A stretch of DNA of 64,000 nucleotides from Mugil cephalus (GCF_022458985.1 NC_061787.1:22329629-22393628), one strand, 5' to 3'. Counted from the stretch's first letter, positions 1-12,598 are shown. A program made the numbers and translations. The notes: a model not told the origin generated them from the letters alone.

Positions 1-520
1 AAGGCGCTGCACAGAAAAAGAGAAAAAACTAAAATCAAAAAAATCATTGAAAAACATGGGACACGACATGGAAACCTGGATCTAACATTAAACGACACAA
101 TAAGGAACAAACGGAACGGCAGGGCTATGTATACATAAAAGGGCTCAGGACTCAAGACACAGGTGAGACACATGAAGATAATCAACATAGGTGAGACCAA
201 TAAGGAATCAACACCACAAGGAAACATGACAAGAAATCAAGTATTTGACGAAATAAAACAGGAAATACAAAACACGATACGAACAGACATCAAGACAGAA
301 ACACAAAGAGGCACGAAAACAGGAAGCTACGAAACAAACAAAATAAAACAGGAAACTTAAAAACCATGATCACGAAACAAAACACAGAACCAACAAAAAA
401 AATAAAAAGTTATTTCCCGGTTGTTATGTTAAAAAAAAAATGAATGAATGAAATCTGTCTTGCAGAATAAAAAATATCGTACTTTGGTGCATGAAGAAAT
501 AAAACCTGTCCTGAAACATT
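1..520. other. A-rich flank left of the snRNA array
   Basis: This stretch is rich in A and in short purine-rich words (ggaaac, acaaaaca). It reads like the non-coding end of a dispersed repeat, but I cannot name the family. A 65-codon open frame at 163-360 is low complexity (Lys, Thr, Glu, Asn) and shows no domain, so I do not call it a gene. Array spacer sequence begins at about 520 with a motif found next to every U1-U2 unit (gaaagctaaacca). Confidence 0.5.
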
Positions 521-653
521 ACGGGAGAAAGCTAAACCAATAATATCCTGTATTTATCACAGCATCATCCTTCTGTCTCGCTCTCTGTGTGTGTGTCCCC
601 CAGGCGGTCTACTGAAAGCGTTGCAGGAGTAAGATTTACAGTCTACACATTAT

Positions 654-808
654 CAGGGAGATAAGTCCCCCACTACCAAAATTATGCATCGAGATTCCCA
701 CATTTGGGGAAATTCGCAGGGGTCAGCACGACCTGAGTGCAATGGCGGAGCCTCAGCCCTGGTGTGAACGCCTTCTTGAACATGGTATCTCCCCTGCCAG
801 GTAAGTAT
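654..808 (-). ncRNA. U1 snRNA copy 1
   Basis: The reverse complement begins ATACTTACCTGGCAGGGG, the U1 5' end that pairs with 5' splice sites. It continues through the stem-loop II region and a Sm-type AATTTTGG stretch. Small losses are visible, including one base in the U1A-binding loop (gacctgagtgcaat instead of gacctggagtgcaat) and a shortened 3' stem-loop, so this copy may be a pseudogene or carry assembly errors. The U2 gene of the same unit follows on the plus-strand map at 1,195. Confidence 0.85.
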
Positions 809-1194
809 GATGGCACATCGCAGGCGGGAGTCTGTCCCTGACACACCGTGCAGACTGATGGTGCTGACAATCTACGCCTTAGCAAAGCCAGGTCATACAG
901 GTGCGTGTAGCCATCTGCTACCTGCATGTTGTCCGGAACTCCGGTCGGTTTGTATTCCGTATTTGAACGAGATGAAGATGCGAGTCTAGGTCTCAAATTG
1001 TGTGATAGTGGTTATTTACTGGTGAGGAGGTAGACAATAAGAATGGCATCTTTTGTTTCCATTGGCTGGATAATCAGGGTAACCGGCCAAGAAACTCTGT
1101 GTAAAGATACAGCCCTGAAGAAGTCCTACGAGGCGACGCATCCGGCTTCTCTTCCAGAGTCAGCCGAGCCGTTCTTGTTTGTTGACACGTGTAA

Positions 1195-1383
1195 GAGTGC
1201 ACCGCTCCCAGAGGTACTGCAATACCAGGTCGATTGCGTGGAAGTGGAGAGTGCAAGCCCTTGCTCCATCTCCCAAACCCAAAATCAACTTAATATATGG
1301 TCCTCGATAGAGGACGTATCAGATTTTAAACTGATAAGAACAGATAATTACACTTGATCTTAGCCAAAAGGCCGAGAAGCGAT
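1195..1383 (-). ncRNA. U2 snRNA copy 1, altered at the branch-site sequence
   Basis: Full-length U2 (~189 nt) on the minus strand. It has the conserved 5' end ATCGCTTCTCGGCC, the Sm-site region (plus-strand cccaaaatcaac, one A short of the other copies) and the 3' stem-loop ending GGTGCACTC. The branch-site recognition sequence is changed: where GTGTAGTATC is expected the copy reads GTGTAATTATC. This is exactly the place where the LINE joins U2 in neighbouring units. A few other single-base differences are present, so it is probably not a functional gene as assembled. Confidence 0.85.
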
Positions 1384-1593
1384 ACTCGCAAAGGCTTGGA
1401 CAAATGTGTCCCGTCCCACACCCTCACTCTCACTCGTGTTTGGTCCCAGAACGTCAGCAGGGATATGTGCGCGGGAAAGCTAAACCAATATATCCTGTTT
1501 TTATCCAGTCATCCTTCTGTCTCGCTCTGTGTTGTGTCCCCCAGGCGTCTACTGAAAGCGTTGCAGGAGTAAGATTTACAGTCTACACATTAT

Positions 1594-1750
1594 CAGGGGA
1601 GATAAGTCCCCCACTACCAGAAAATATCAGTCGAGATTCCCACAATTTGGGGAATTCGCAGGGGTCAGCACGACCTGGAGTGCAAATGGCGAGCCTCACC
1701 CTGGGTGAACCACCTTCTTGATCACAGTATCTCCCCTGCCAGGTAAGTAT
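1594..1750 (-). ncRNA. U1 snRNA copy 2
   Basis: Minus-strand U1 with the intact 5' end ATACTTACCTGGCAGGGG and the expected order of stem-loops. The 3' stem-loop is shortened (plus strand ggggagataagtcccccac rather than the form with gcgcgaacgc), and the stem-loop II loop is slightly changed (gtgcaaatggcg). The 3' flank has the array-typical gtctactgaaagcg. Possibly functional, but the loop change would be expected to weaken U1A binding. Confidence 0.85.
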
Positions 1751-2165
1751 GAGTGGCACAAGTCGCAGCGGGGAGTCTGTCCCTGACACACCGTGCAGAC
1801 GATGGTGCTGACAATCTACGCCTTAGCAAAGCCAGGTCCTACAGTGCCTGTAGCCATCTGCTACACTGCTGTTGTCCGGAACTCCGGTCGGTTTCTATTC
1901 CGTATTTGAACGAGATGAAGATGGCGAGTCTAGGTCTCAAATTGTGTCATAGGTGGTTGTTTACTGTGAGGAGTTAGACAATAAAGATATGGCATACTTT
2001 GTTTCCATTTGGCTGGATAATCAGTGTAACCGGCCAAGAAACTCTGTGTAAAGATACAGCCACTGAAGAAGTCCTACAAGGCGAGCGCATCCGCTTCTCT
2101 TCCAGAGTCAGCCAAGTTGTACGCAGAGCTTACCAAGCCGTTCTTGTTTGTTGCACGTGTTAGAT

Positions 2166-2311
2166 GAGTGCACCGCTCCCGGAGTACTGCAATACCAGGT
2201 CGATGCGTGGAGTGGAGAGAGCAAGCCCTTGCTCCATCTCCCAAACCAAAAATCAACTTAAATATGGCCTCGGAATAGAGACGTATCAATATTAAACTGA
2301 TAAGAACAGAT
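2166..2311 (-). pseudogene. U2 snRNA, 3' part split by Keno K1
   Basis: U2 nucleotides from about 38 to the 3' end on the minus strand. The sequence runs normally from the 3' terminus to ataagaacagat and then changes abruptly to a T-run and the Keno 3' tail. The 5' 26 nt that belong on the other side of the LINE fall in a low-quality stretch and cannot be placed with certainty. Confidence 0.85.
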
Positions 2312-5300
2312 TTTTCATTAAAATTATTTATTATACAAAATGCTTTGAGTCATCAGTTCACATCACACATTGCATTCTTTTTAGTTAAGATAACATAAAT
2401 ATGTTTTTAAAACATTTTGTGTATATTCTCTTTTGTTCAGGAGCGGAGTGAGTCCTTAAGTAAGTCTACTCATTTCGCTCCCCGAAACAGGAGGTCTCTC
2501 GGTATCCTGTCCTGGTGCACAGAGGAAATCCCCACCCTTTGCTCCTTCCCACCTTCCACTTCCGGAGGGCCAGGCCGCCGCTGCTCTGGACCTTTTCCCG
2601 TGTGACTCTGGCTCCTTCTTCCGAATAGGCACAGAGGCGATTCTTCTTTGTGGCTGTGTCCTTGGCTTGCCGCCTGCAGCACCGGCAGCTTTGGCCGTGC
2701 TGCGCCATCCGATCACAGCCACGGGGGGGATCTGCGTGTGCCTTCTTACAGCAAGTTTCTGGAGGTCCATATGCGTCTTTGATGGCGCTAGGGCGAGCCA
2801 CTGCTTGGCAAACTCTTCTTTACTCTGTGATTATTGTCATGAGCTCACCCCATACAGCACCAGCTGGCTGTAAGGACCTCCTTCTGGCAAGTACGGGAAA
2901 TTTAAGGAGCCAGCCATTGCCCACAGGTCTTCGGCAGCGCTGCACTCCCAGAGCAAGTGCCTCACCGTCTCAGGTGCGCCACAACCAGGTCGGGGGCAGG
3001 TTATAAAAGGAAGGCAGGAATAAAAGCATATGCAGGTGGTAGGTTAAAAGACACAGGTGTTCTTAAGTCTTTGGGTATAATTTTCAGTCTTCTGAGGTAG
3101 GTCCCCATCCAGAATTTTGTCATCGCTGCTGTCTTGAGATTCCTGGATGGGTCTGTGCATTGCAATATGGAGTGAAGTGTATCTGCTTCCAAGAAAAAGA
3201 CGAAAGTTCAGGTACTACCCTTGCCTCCTTTTTCCTTTTGTTTCTTCATTTGGTGTCTCCTCAGTCTTTCCATTTATGATCCCCATATAAGTAAAAAATG
3301 GCCCGATCTAGATTTAAAAGCACATTTCTAGGCGGGGTAAAAACAGAACTGATTAGTAAAAGTAAGGTAAAATCACAGCTTTTAATGATTAAAACCTTCC
3401 CTATCTATCGTCAGTCCTCTAAGTCCCCAAAATCCTAGTCTTTGTCTAACTTTCCCTACACGTCTGTCCAATTTGCATTCCCTCCTCCCTCCCTGTCAAA
3501 TTTTTATACCCAATATTTTTGGTTTTCCTGTGTCTGAGTCACATCGAGTCCTGTTTTCTCTGTCTGCGTCCATGGTCCGTAAAAATTGTGCTTGAGTTTT
3601 GTCTCTGTTTGCAGTCTTGAGCCCTGAGGCTTGTCCAAACCAGTCTGTTCAAGTCTAGAGTCCTGTTCACAGATAAAAGGTCAGTGCATAAAATGTTTAT
3701 GTCGTCCATGTACAACATGCACTTGGTGTGAGTCCCCCGCTTCCCGAATTCCCACTCCATTGATTCTTTGTCCCTTCTCAAGATCTGTGCCAATGGTCTA
3801 TACAAACACACAGAGGAGGGCAGTAACGACAGCCCTGACGGACACCGCAGTTAATATCGACTGCTTTTGATAGTTTTTTTTCTCCTTTTTTTTTTTTAAA
3901 AGTTTTAAATTTAATCTTTTTAAGGTTTTTCCCTTTCAAATTCCTTTTTTCTTTTTTTTTGGGAGTTCCCCTTAAACTTCAGAAAAGGTCTTAAACTTAA
4001 AAAACCAAGCAGGTTTTTAAATAAATTAAATTTTTAAATTTCATTTTAAATTGGTTCCCTCTTAAAAAAATTTTTTTTTTTAAAATTCAGGTAAATTTTG
4101 TTAAAATTTCTGTTCCTTAATTAACTTTTTTTTTTTTTTTAAACCGTTTATTTTTTATAGTTTTTTAAAATTGTTTAATTGGGGTTTAATCTTTAGGTTT
4201 TTTTTCTTTTTTTTCTTTAATTTTTTTTTTTTTTTAAATTAATTTTTTTATTGGATTTAATTTTAATTTTTTTTTTAATTTTTATTTCTATTAAAATTAA
4301 ATTATTTTTATTTTTATTTTGTTTTTTTATTTTTTTTTTTTTTTTTTGTACTTTTTTTTTTTTTTTTTTAATTTTTAAATTAAATTTTTTTTTTGGATTT
4401 TAATTTTTTTTTTTTTTTTTTTTTTATATTTTTTTTGGGGAAAAATTATTTTGGGTTTTTTTTGTTGAAAGTGAGTTAATTTAGTAGTGTGGTATTAAAA
4501 AATGTTTATAGATGTTTTTTTTTTTAAATTTATAAAAGGTTTTTTTTGTTAAAGTTTTTTTTGTAATTTAAAATTTTTTTATTTTTATTTTTTTTTTAAA
4601 AAAATTTTTTTTATTTTTTTTTTTTTTTTATTTTTTTAATAAATTAAATAATTTAATTTTTTTTTAATGGTGTTTAAATTTTTTTTTTTTTTTTTTAAAA
4701 TAATATTTAAGGGTTTTTATGTAAAAAATAATTTAAAGGTTTTTCCCCTTTTTTTTTTCCCAAATGTTTTTTTTGTTAATTTTATTTTTTTTATTTAATT
4801 GAATTTTTTATTTTTTTTTTTGTTTTTTTTTTTTTTATTGTTTTAAAAAAGTTGATTTTATAAAATTTTTTAAAATTTAATTTATATTTGCTTAATTTCG
4901 AATTTATTTCTTTTTGGTTAAAAAATTTTGTTTTTAAAAAATTGTTTTTAAAAGATTTTTGGGTTTTTTTTTAAAAATTTTAAAATTTTTTAATTTTTTT
5001 ATTTTTTATTAAATAGTGAAGGGTTTATTTTGTTATGGGGTTTTTTTTTTTAAATGTTTTATTTTGTTTTTCGGGTTATTGTGAAAATTTAAAAAATTTT
5101 GGGGTAATTTGGGGAAATTTTTAGTTTAAAATTTTGGGGTTTTTTTTTTTATTTTTTTAAAAGGGTTTAAAAATTTATGAATTTTGAAGGTTGGGGTGGG
5201 GGGGTTTTTTTTTTTTTGTTGTGTGGGTTTGTAAAAATTGTTGGTTTGTTGTTGGGGTTGAAATTTTTTTTTTTTTTTTAAATGAGGGTTTTGTGGGGGT

Positions 5301-6250
5301 TGAAATTTGGGTGGGGTTTTTGGTTTTTTAAATTTTTTTAAATTTTATTTTTCCCTTTTTTTAAATTTTTTTTTTTTTTTTTAGTAGTTTTTTTTTTGTT
5401 TTTAATTTGGATTTTTTTTTTTTTTTTTTAAATAATTTTTGTATTGTACCCCTTTTTTTAAATTTAAAAGTTTTTTTATAATTTTTATTTTTATTGTTTT
5501 GGGTTCCTGTATTTATATTTTTATTTATTTTATTTTGGGAAAAATTTATGGGTTGTTTGCCTTAAGTGGTTAATTTTTTATTAAATTGATTTTTCCTTTA
5601 TGATTATATTAAATTAATTTTTAAAAGGGTGATTTTTTTTATTTTTTTTAAAATTAAAATTTTTTTGTTATTATATAATTTTTAATTAAAAAGGAATATT
5701 TAAATTAATTTAAAAAGTAATTTAATTAAAGTGAAATATTTTACCAAAGTTGTTAAGTGGAAGTAAAATAATTAGGTTTAGTAAATAAAGTTTTGTTTTA
5801 AATTTTTTAAAATTTTAAAATTAAATTTAGGTTTTAATATTAGAGAAAAAATGTGTTTCTTGGGGGAAAAAAATGGAATTGGGGCATTAAAATTTTTGTT
5901 AATAAAAAATAAAAAAATGTTTTTTAAAAAATGGATTAAAAATAAAATAAATTAGTAAAATTAATTTTTTTTTGTGAAAATAAGAAATGAATTAAATTAA
6001 TTAAGCTGAAACTGTAATAACCCTAAAAAAAATTTTTTTTTTTAAAAATTGGGCCCTAAAATTCAAAAATACTTCACATTAGAGCATCCATTTTAAACCA
6101 AAAGGCCAGAATTATACAAAGCAAAAAAAAGATGTAAAAACCCCATTATTTTAAAACCCAAAAAAATTTAAATTTTAAAATTTAAAAAAAACCAAATTTT
6201 ATCACAATTCTTCTTTAAAAATCGAAAGGGTTAAAAAAAATTTACAAAGT
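2312..6250 (-). mobile_element. Keno-like LINE copy K1
   Basis: Minus-strand non-LTR retrotransposon. The 3' end (2,312-2,460) has a short poly(A) tail and an AATAAA-type tail motif, and lies directly on U2. From 2,460 to about 3,870 the ORF2 C-terminal part and the RT region are readable with many frameshifts. From 3,870 on, the sequence collapses into T/A homopolymers in which only words such as tcttaaacttaaaaaaccaagcagg can still be matched to Keno ORF2. The end near 6,250 is set by the first recognisable U1-like sequence and is approximate. Confidence 0.75.
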
Positions 6251-9005
6251 TCAGATAAGTTTAAACCTAAAATACATAAGGGAAAAAAATTCCCCCAAAA
6301 AAGCACGGATTCCACTTTTGGGAAAAAAAGGGAGCAAGGGAAGCAAGGGACTTTTGGGAACCCCTTTTTAAAAAAATTTTTTCAAAAAATGACAAAAAAA
6401 CAAATTGACAAAAAAGCAACAAAAAAACCCTCAAAAAAAAAAAAAGGGCTTAGTTTTTGTTTTTCCCCGGGTGCGTTCTAACAATTTACGGATGAGATGG
6501 CGAGCCATAGTTTTCAAGTTCCTTGGTTGTTTTGAGGAGTGACATTTTTGGCGTGCTTTGTTTTTGGGGATATGGTAAGGCCATAATCTGTTAAGACCCC
6601 CTTTTTGGGCCCTTTCGGGGGTCCGCTTTTTTTCAAATAAAAGGTTTTTTTTTTTGGGGTTTGGAGGTTCCCGCTTTATCGGGTTCTTTTGGGGTTTTTT
6701 AAAACCTTGTCCACCCCAAACAAAAATTGTTGGGGTAAAGGGTTTTTTTGATTTGAAAGAAGTATATTTTTTAGAAATTTCCGTACTGAAAGGTTGTATT
6801 TGTTTCCCCCAAACCCCCCCTTTTCATGGCTCGTTTTGTGGTCCCGTCGTTGGTATTTTTCGGGAAATCCCTAATTAATTTGTTGTTTTTTTTCATTCTT
6901 TTTTTCTTTTTGTTTCGCTTTTTTTGGTAAAATTTTAAATTTACTACCCTATAGGGCCCGTTCCCTTCCAAATTAATTCTTTTTTTTTGTTTTTTTGGAT
7001 TTAAATTGGGGGTTTGGGGCCCCTTTTTTTTAAATTATCTTGGTTTGATGGCCTCGGGGTGTACCTTACACTTTTCCTTTGTAATCCATAAGAAGGTTTC
7101 TTTTTTACCCTGTCCTGTTTTTTCCAAAATTTCTTTTTATTCCAAATTTAACTAAAATCTTATTCTTTTTTTTTTTGGTTGTTATGGTGGGTACTAAATT
7201 TTTTTTCCTTTTGGGTAACCCCCCCAAAACTTTTAATCCACTGGGGGCCCGGGAAACCGCTTTCCCACCGTTTGGGTGTTTGACAGTGAGGGGGGCCCGT
7301 TGGGGGCAAGGGGTCGCTGGAGGGGAGAAAATTTGCCATCTCCCAAAAAATCCTTAATTTCTTGGTTTTTTAATTTTTAAATTGTATAACGATTAATTTT
7401 TTAGCCAGCCAAATTTTTAAAGGTTTTTTTTTTTCTCCCCCCCCTTTTTCATGGGTTTGGTAAAATTTTTGGTTATTTTTGAAAAAACCCTATTCCTGTT
7501 TTTTTCCCCTAACCTTTTTCTTTTCTTTGTGTGTAGGTTCCTGGGTTAAATAGTATTGTAAATATCGGGGGTTTTTGTCCCCCATCCAAAAATTTATAAT
7601 TCAATTCCCATAGGGGAAATTTCGGGTCAAACTACCTGATAATGGCGAGTGCCTGTATCCGCTTTAATTTTCCCCCCAAATTATAAATTGGACAATCGCA
7701 GGGGGATTTCCGAAAACTAACTAATTTTTTACAATTCCTTTTTCCGCATTTTAGTGTGTACCACTTTAATTCAATGTTAATTTAATTAACTAATTTTTTT
7801 TTTTTTTTTTATTTCATAAAATTATTTATTGTAAAAATTTTTATTCATTCATCACACTTTATTCTTTTAGTTAAATAATTTTTATAAAATTTTTTTATTT
7901 TTTTTTGGGGAGGGTTTTTATATTCAACTAAATTTATCCCAAAATCCTTTATCTAACCTGTCAAAGGAAACCCCACCCTGTTACCCCCTTTATTCCATTT
8001 TTTTTTTTAAATTTTTTAAATTCTTTCATTAAAAAAAGGTATTTTATTTGTTACTTTTTTCCCCTTGAAAAATTTTAGCCTTTTGCAGAATATAAAACCC
8101 TTTTACTCTGAAACCTTCAAACCAAATTTTTGGAGTCCAAACGTCATTATCTTCAAAGGGGCCCCTTGCTGGAAAACTTTTTACTTGAATTTTAATATCA
8201 CACCATACAACTTTGGGGGTTAAACTCCTTGCTGCAAAACGAAAAAATTTAAGTACAGCCATAAAAAAATTTCGGAAGGTTCCAAAAAGTTCACGCCAAC
8301 CCAAAAAACAGTGGGCAGGGGGTTAAAAATCCCAATGAATACCTTTTAAAGCACCATATAACCCCCCCCAAAAAAAAAAAAAGGTTTTTACATCCAAAAG
8401 GCTATCCAGCCACCCAGGGAAAAAGGTTTTAAACAAAAGAAAAGGCAATTTAAAAAAAAAAACAACCCATTAAAAAAAAACATTAAAAAAATAAGGTGAG
8501 AAAAACAATTTTATTTTGGAAAAAAAAGAGAACCCACAAATTTTCAACCGCTTTAAATCTATTTTAAAAAAAAAAGGAGTAATACCTTTCCAAAAAAATA
8601 AATCCTTCCTTTATTTTTTTTATAGTTTAAAATCAAAAATTTTTTTCCCAAAGAAGAAAAAAAGGCCCGAAAAAAAAAGAAAAAACCCATTTAGTAAAAA
8701 AACTTAGTAAAAAAAAAAACATAAATAAAAAACCCTTTAACCTTAAGAAAAAAACTATTTAAAATACAATCCACAATTTTTAAAATCCCTTAACCCTTCA
8801 AATTTTAAAAAAATAATTATTAATAACAAACTACTTTTAAAAAGGGTTTAAAATTTTTAAAATTTTTATCAGCCAATTTCCCAAAAAATTTAATAATCCT
8901 TACAAAAAAAAAGGAAAGAATTTCCAAAAAAAATGGAAAAAAACCCCCCGAAATCCACCATTGATTTCCAACCCAAATTTCCCAAGATCTGCCAAATTTC
9001 CAATC
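3870..9005. other. Low-quality consensus block 1
   Basis: The sequence is dominated by long T, A and later G/C homopolymers. Aligned by eye to the clean repeat it is the same material with bases dropped throughout: the 5' part of K1, then U1-U2 units, then the 3' part of K2. At both edges the same Keno RT word (agccctgacggacaccgcag) appears in clean form. I read this as failed consensus in a repeat, not as a satellite or an AT-rich gene desert. Confidence 0.7.
6250..7795 (-). repeat. Degraded U1-U2 units inside block 1
   Basis: Fragments of array units survive in order. Around 6,300-6,380 there is U1-like sequence. At 6,495-6,600 the U1-U2 spacer is clear (gatggcgagcc, then gcgtgctttg). U2-like sequence lies near 6,660-6,790 and again near 7,280-7,400 (ggtcgctggaggggag, ccatctccca). 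U1-like sequence lies near 7,575-7,700. At about 7,795 a T-run and the Keno tail start K2. Exact gene ends cannot be given. Confidence 0.55.
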
Positions 9006-9432
9006 AAACCACATAGAGAGGGCAGATAACGGACAGCCCTGACGGACACCGCAGTTAATATCGACTGCTTTTGAAAAGATGCCCATTAACTAGAAATCTG
9101 CTGCTAATCCCCCGGTACAACAGTCCCACCCACGTTATAAACCTCTCTGGGAAGCCCATTTTTTGCAGTAACCCTAAAAAGGTACTGGTGGCGAGATTCG
9201 ATCAAAGGCTTTCTCAAAGTCTAAATTTAGGACTACTAGCCGAAGTTTCTGTCTCTCGCGTAACAGATGGTGTCTCGGATCAGTACCAGGCCGTCTGTGA
9301 TCCTCCTCCCCGGTATGGCACAGACTTGATCCGGGTGAATCAAGTCCTCTAAAACCATGCTCATCCGTGTTGCTAAAAGTTTGCTAAAAAGTTTACAGTC
9401 AGAGTTTAAGAGCGTGATTGGTCTCCAGTTCT

Positions 9433-10951
9433 TCAGGTCCGTTTTTGTCTTTGTCTTTGTGGAGGAGTGTTCACTGCCCCTACTCTAAAACTGTCAGGTA
9501 AAAGGTCCAGCCGTTCAAAGTCTTTAAAAACAACAAGCAGGTCAGGTACTAAAATGTCCCAGAACGTTTGATAAAATTCACAGGGAAGTCCGTCAGGGCC
9601 TGGGGACTTCCCTCTCTTAAAACTCAAGATAGCCTTGTTTAACTCTTCAAGGGTAAAATCTTGGGTTAAAATCACACTGTCTGTAACTGTCCGGTCAATA
9701 AAATCTAAAACTTCAGTCATTATATCATTCTCAACAGCTTTTTCCTTGTATAGATTTTCATAGAAATTGATGACAACCTGCTGGGCCCCATCTGAAGTGC
9801 TTGCCAGGCTACCATCCGCCGCTCGTACTTTTTTCTCCTTCTTCTATTTCTTGTTCTTTACTTTGAAGAATAATTCCTTTACTTTGGATTTCTGCCAAAT
9901 TTGACATTTCTGTTTTCACTTGCTTTATTTCATCATTAAAATTGAACCCATGTTTATTTAATTCAAAATACCGTTGAAGTCGTTTTTGCAGTCCCATCAT
10001 GCATCTGTTTTCTTTGTACTTTTTTCTTTTCCCTGCTCGTCTAAAAAAAGTCTGGGTCCTCCCTTTAACCATTTCCCACCAGTGTGCTCGTGAGTTGTAT
10101 AAGTCCTGAAGGTCTGCCACTCTCTATATTGCTCCCTATACCGACTAACTATGTCTTTGTCTTCTAGGAGGGAGCAATTGAGTTTCCACAGACCTCTTCC
10201 TGGTGTCGCACCCAAAGTGAGTGATAATGTGCAAGATAGCATGTGGTGATCAGAAAAGAAGACAGGTGTTAATGTAGCATCCGTGGGTGCACAGTCCCTG
10301 GTGAACAAATAATCTATGCGAGAGGCTCTGGCGCCGTCACCACTGAACCAGGTGAAGCCCTCCTCTCTTGGATGCATGATTTTAAAACAGTCCTGTAGTT
10401 TAAAAACGTCACACATCGTCTTTAATAAAACCGACGTCTTGTCCGTTTTAGAATCGTCTCCTGCTCCTCTTCTATCCCCTTTGCTTAAAATGCAGTTAAA
10501 ATCACCCCCTAAAATCAATGGTTTTGGACCCAGCATGTGGGACTGCAAGTCTTCCAAAAGGTCATACCTGTCATTTCTTTCATTAAAACCATAAATATTA
10601 AGAAGGTTAAAATCCTGTCCCATAAAAATCAAATGTGCTAAAAGCGCCCTACCGTCTTTCACCGCCGTGCTGCCCTTCACCAGAATGTGAGGATTGTTGA
10701 TTAAAATGGCCACTCCATCATTTCTGTTGTAATTTGACCCGCTCCATATTGATTTCCCTGACCATATGCCCTCCCATTGTGTGTAGTGTTTAAAAAACGG
10801 TATGCAACATTCCTGTAATAAAAACACATCTGACTTAAAAGAACTAAGAAATGATAAAACACTGTGCTCTAACTCTCGACTTTACACTTCTCACATTTAT
10901 GGTTGAGAAGGTAATTGCCATGAGTATTGTTAAAATGAACAGGTTTGACAT
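9433..10951 (-). pseudogene. K2 ORF2, endonuclease and start of reverse transcriptase
   Basis: The ORF2 start codon is at 10,951 (MSNLF-type start shared with other copies). An apurinic-like endonuclease follows, with the NDGVAILINNP and LILGGDFNCIL motifs, SRIDYLFTRD and the terminal SDHHML histidine motif, which together give the catalytic Asn, Asp and His set of the APE family. A basic linker (FFRRAGKRKKYKENR) leads to RT motifs FKRGKSPGPDGLPCEFY. The APE part is open from 10,827 to 9,997; frameshifts then separate it from the RT blocks. It would nick target DNA and prime reverse transcription. Confidence 0.85.
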
Positions 10952-11062
10952 TTTTAAAAGACTAAAATGTTATGACGAGTGGTTTTGAACTAAAACACAG
11001 TGTTAGTTAATTTCTTGTGAATGGAGCTCCTCCTTCACTTCCACAGACTGAGAGTGAAGTGG

Positions 11063-12296
11063 TTAAGCCCCATTCCCCCGTCGACGTCTAGGTGGGGGCC
11101 GTTGCTGCAATGTTGCGTTTAGCTTTGTGTCTTTCGGGGTTGATTGTAGAGCAATATTTAAAAAAGAGACCTCATTGGGTGAATCGGAGGGGAAGATTCT
11201 TGACCCACCAGAAGAATCTTCAGAAGAATCTTCTGATGCGGTCTCAACCCTTCCCCTCTTCTCTGAGTTTTCAAGAGACTCAGAGGACAATTCTGATGCA
11301 AGCCTCTTAGAAGGTTGGGCATCGGGGAGGGGTTCATCTTGGCTTTCTTGATTGTCATGTCCACCAGTGGGTCCACCCTCCACCTGACCCATCCCTCTGT
11401 TTCAGTGCTAGTCGGTGGGGGTGGACCATGCCCCTCCCCTTCTTCCACATCTCCACCAATGACGGGTTTTGGCGGGAGATTTGAAATTTCCGGCTCCGCC
11501 CCTTCAATCAGCTCTGTAACCGTCTCTCTCCTTCCGCCATTTTGTACCATATCCTTTTGTTTTGTCAGTTTCAACTTGTTGGCAAAAGATTTTGGGCAAT
11601 CTCTGAACAGGTGGTCTCCCTCTCCACAGAGATTGCACTTTCTGCCATTGGTGCACTCCTCAAAGGTGTGCCCAATTTCTCTACATTTCCCACAAACGAT
11701 TTTATCACATGCCTCTACCAGGTGCCCATGCTCACCACACTTGCGGCAGAGCTTGGGCTGTCCCTGGTAGTGGATATAGCCCCTGTTTTCACCAAGAACT
11801 ATCATTGATGGTAGATGTTTCAGGCCCTGGAAGCCCTGGGGTCCTGCCATTGTTGAATGGGTACCCTCCAGGCACAGTTCCAGATGCCGTCCTCATCCTT
11901 AACCTTGGTAGCCTGGCCTTTAACAGTGCAAAATCTTCCCAGCCATGAGCAAATGTCCTCAGCATTTACTGTTTCATTGAACATTCTAACAATAACCGTT
12001 TTCAGGCTATTATCAGTCAGTTTCTCCACATTAAAAGCCGAGAACTGGGATTTCACATTTTCGTACCTTATCCAAAAGTCACGGAGTAACAATGCTGAAC
12101 AGAAGCTTACGTCAAAGCCCTTGTTAAAGGGTAAGGTCAGAATACAGTTGAGGTCGTCTGCGGTAAACTTCAAGGTCTTTTGTATTAGATTCCGTGAGAA
12201 GTCAAGTCTTGACATCCCCACGTGTTTTCCATCAACCTCCTTCGAAGAGAAGCGGACACTGTGGTGCCTCCGTGTGCCGGCATAGCTGGCCGACAT
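11063..12296 (-). pseudogene. K2 ORF1, zinc-knuckle RNA-binding protein
   Basis: ORF1 starts at the ATG at 12,296 ([13 protein letters not shown]) and ends near 11,063 (about 410 codons). Three CCHC knuckles are clear: [28 protein letters not shown] and [15 protein letters not shown] Pro/Glu/Ser-rich acidic tail and a basic end (PPPRRRRGNG) follow. ORF1 proteins of this type bind element RNA. Compared with other copies in the window two single-base indels (near 11,840 and 11,390) break the frame; both could be sequencing errors. Confidence 0.85.
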
Positions 12297-12572
12297 TTTG
12301 GAGGCACCACCAGCTTGGGGTGCTAAAAAACAGCTATAAAATGTTTCTAACAAACAACTGGATTAAAACAATAAAACCAATAAATTAGTGCAAAACTTAC
12401 CTTTTGTGCAAACACGCAAAGAAAATGAACTACTTTATCTGTAAGGATGCAGCTGTAATAAACAGATGAACCCTTAAACTAGACAAAGTTGTGCAATTAT
12501 GTTCTCCAAAACGTTGGCGTAAAGCTATGTCACAGAGACAATCACTTTCACCACCCTGAGGAGCGATCGCAG

Positions 12573-12598
12573 TCTTAGCCAAAAGGCCGAGAAGCGAT
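12573..12598 (-). pseudogene. U2 snRNA 5' 26 nt upstream of K2
   Basis: Exactly the first 26 nt of U2 (ATCGCTTCTCGGCC to GGCTAAGA) on the minus strand, joined to the Keno 5' end. The U2 upstream flank with its putative promoter is intact to the right (12,599 onward), so this is the promoter-proximal side of a split U2 gene. Confidence 0.9.

Larger units (their letters stand above)
7796..12572 (-). mobile_element. Keno-like LINE copy K2
   Basis: Minus-strand LINE. Its 3' tail is recognisable at 7,796-7,910 in poor sequence, and it is clean from about 9,005 to the 5' end. The 5' junction is exact: the LINE starts with CTGCGATCGC right after U2 nucleotides 1-26 (12,573-12,598). ORF1 and the ORF2 endonuclease are well preserved. 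All parts face the same way as the U1 and U2 genes, so transcription from the split U2 promoter would enter the LINE in sense. Confidence 0.9.

Noticed and set aside
163-360. A 65-codon open frame on the plus strand
   Set aside because: Low-complexity composition from A-rich repeat DNA, with no domain and no neighbour support.
3870-6250. AT-rich block as a satellite or centromere-like repeat
   Set aside because: No period is visible, and words of Keno ORF2 can be matched in order. It is poor consensus of known repeat.
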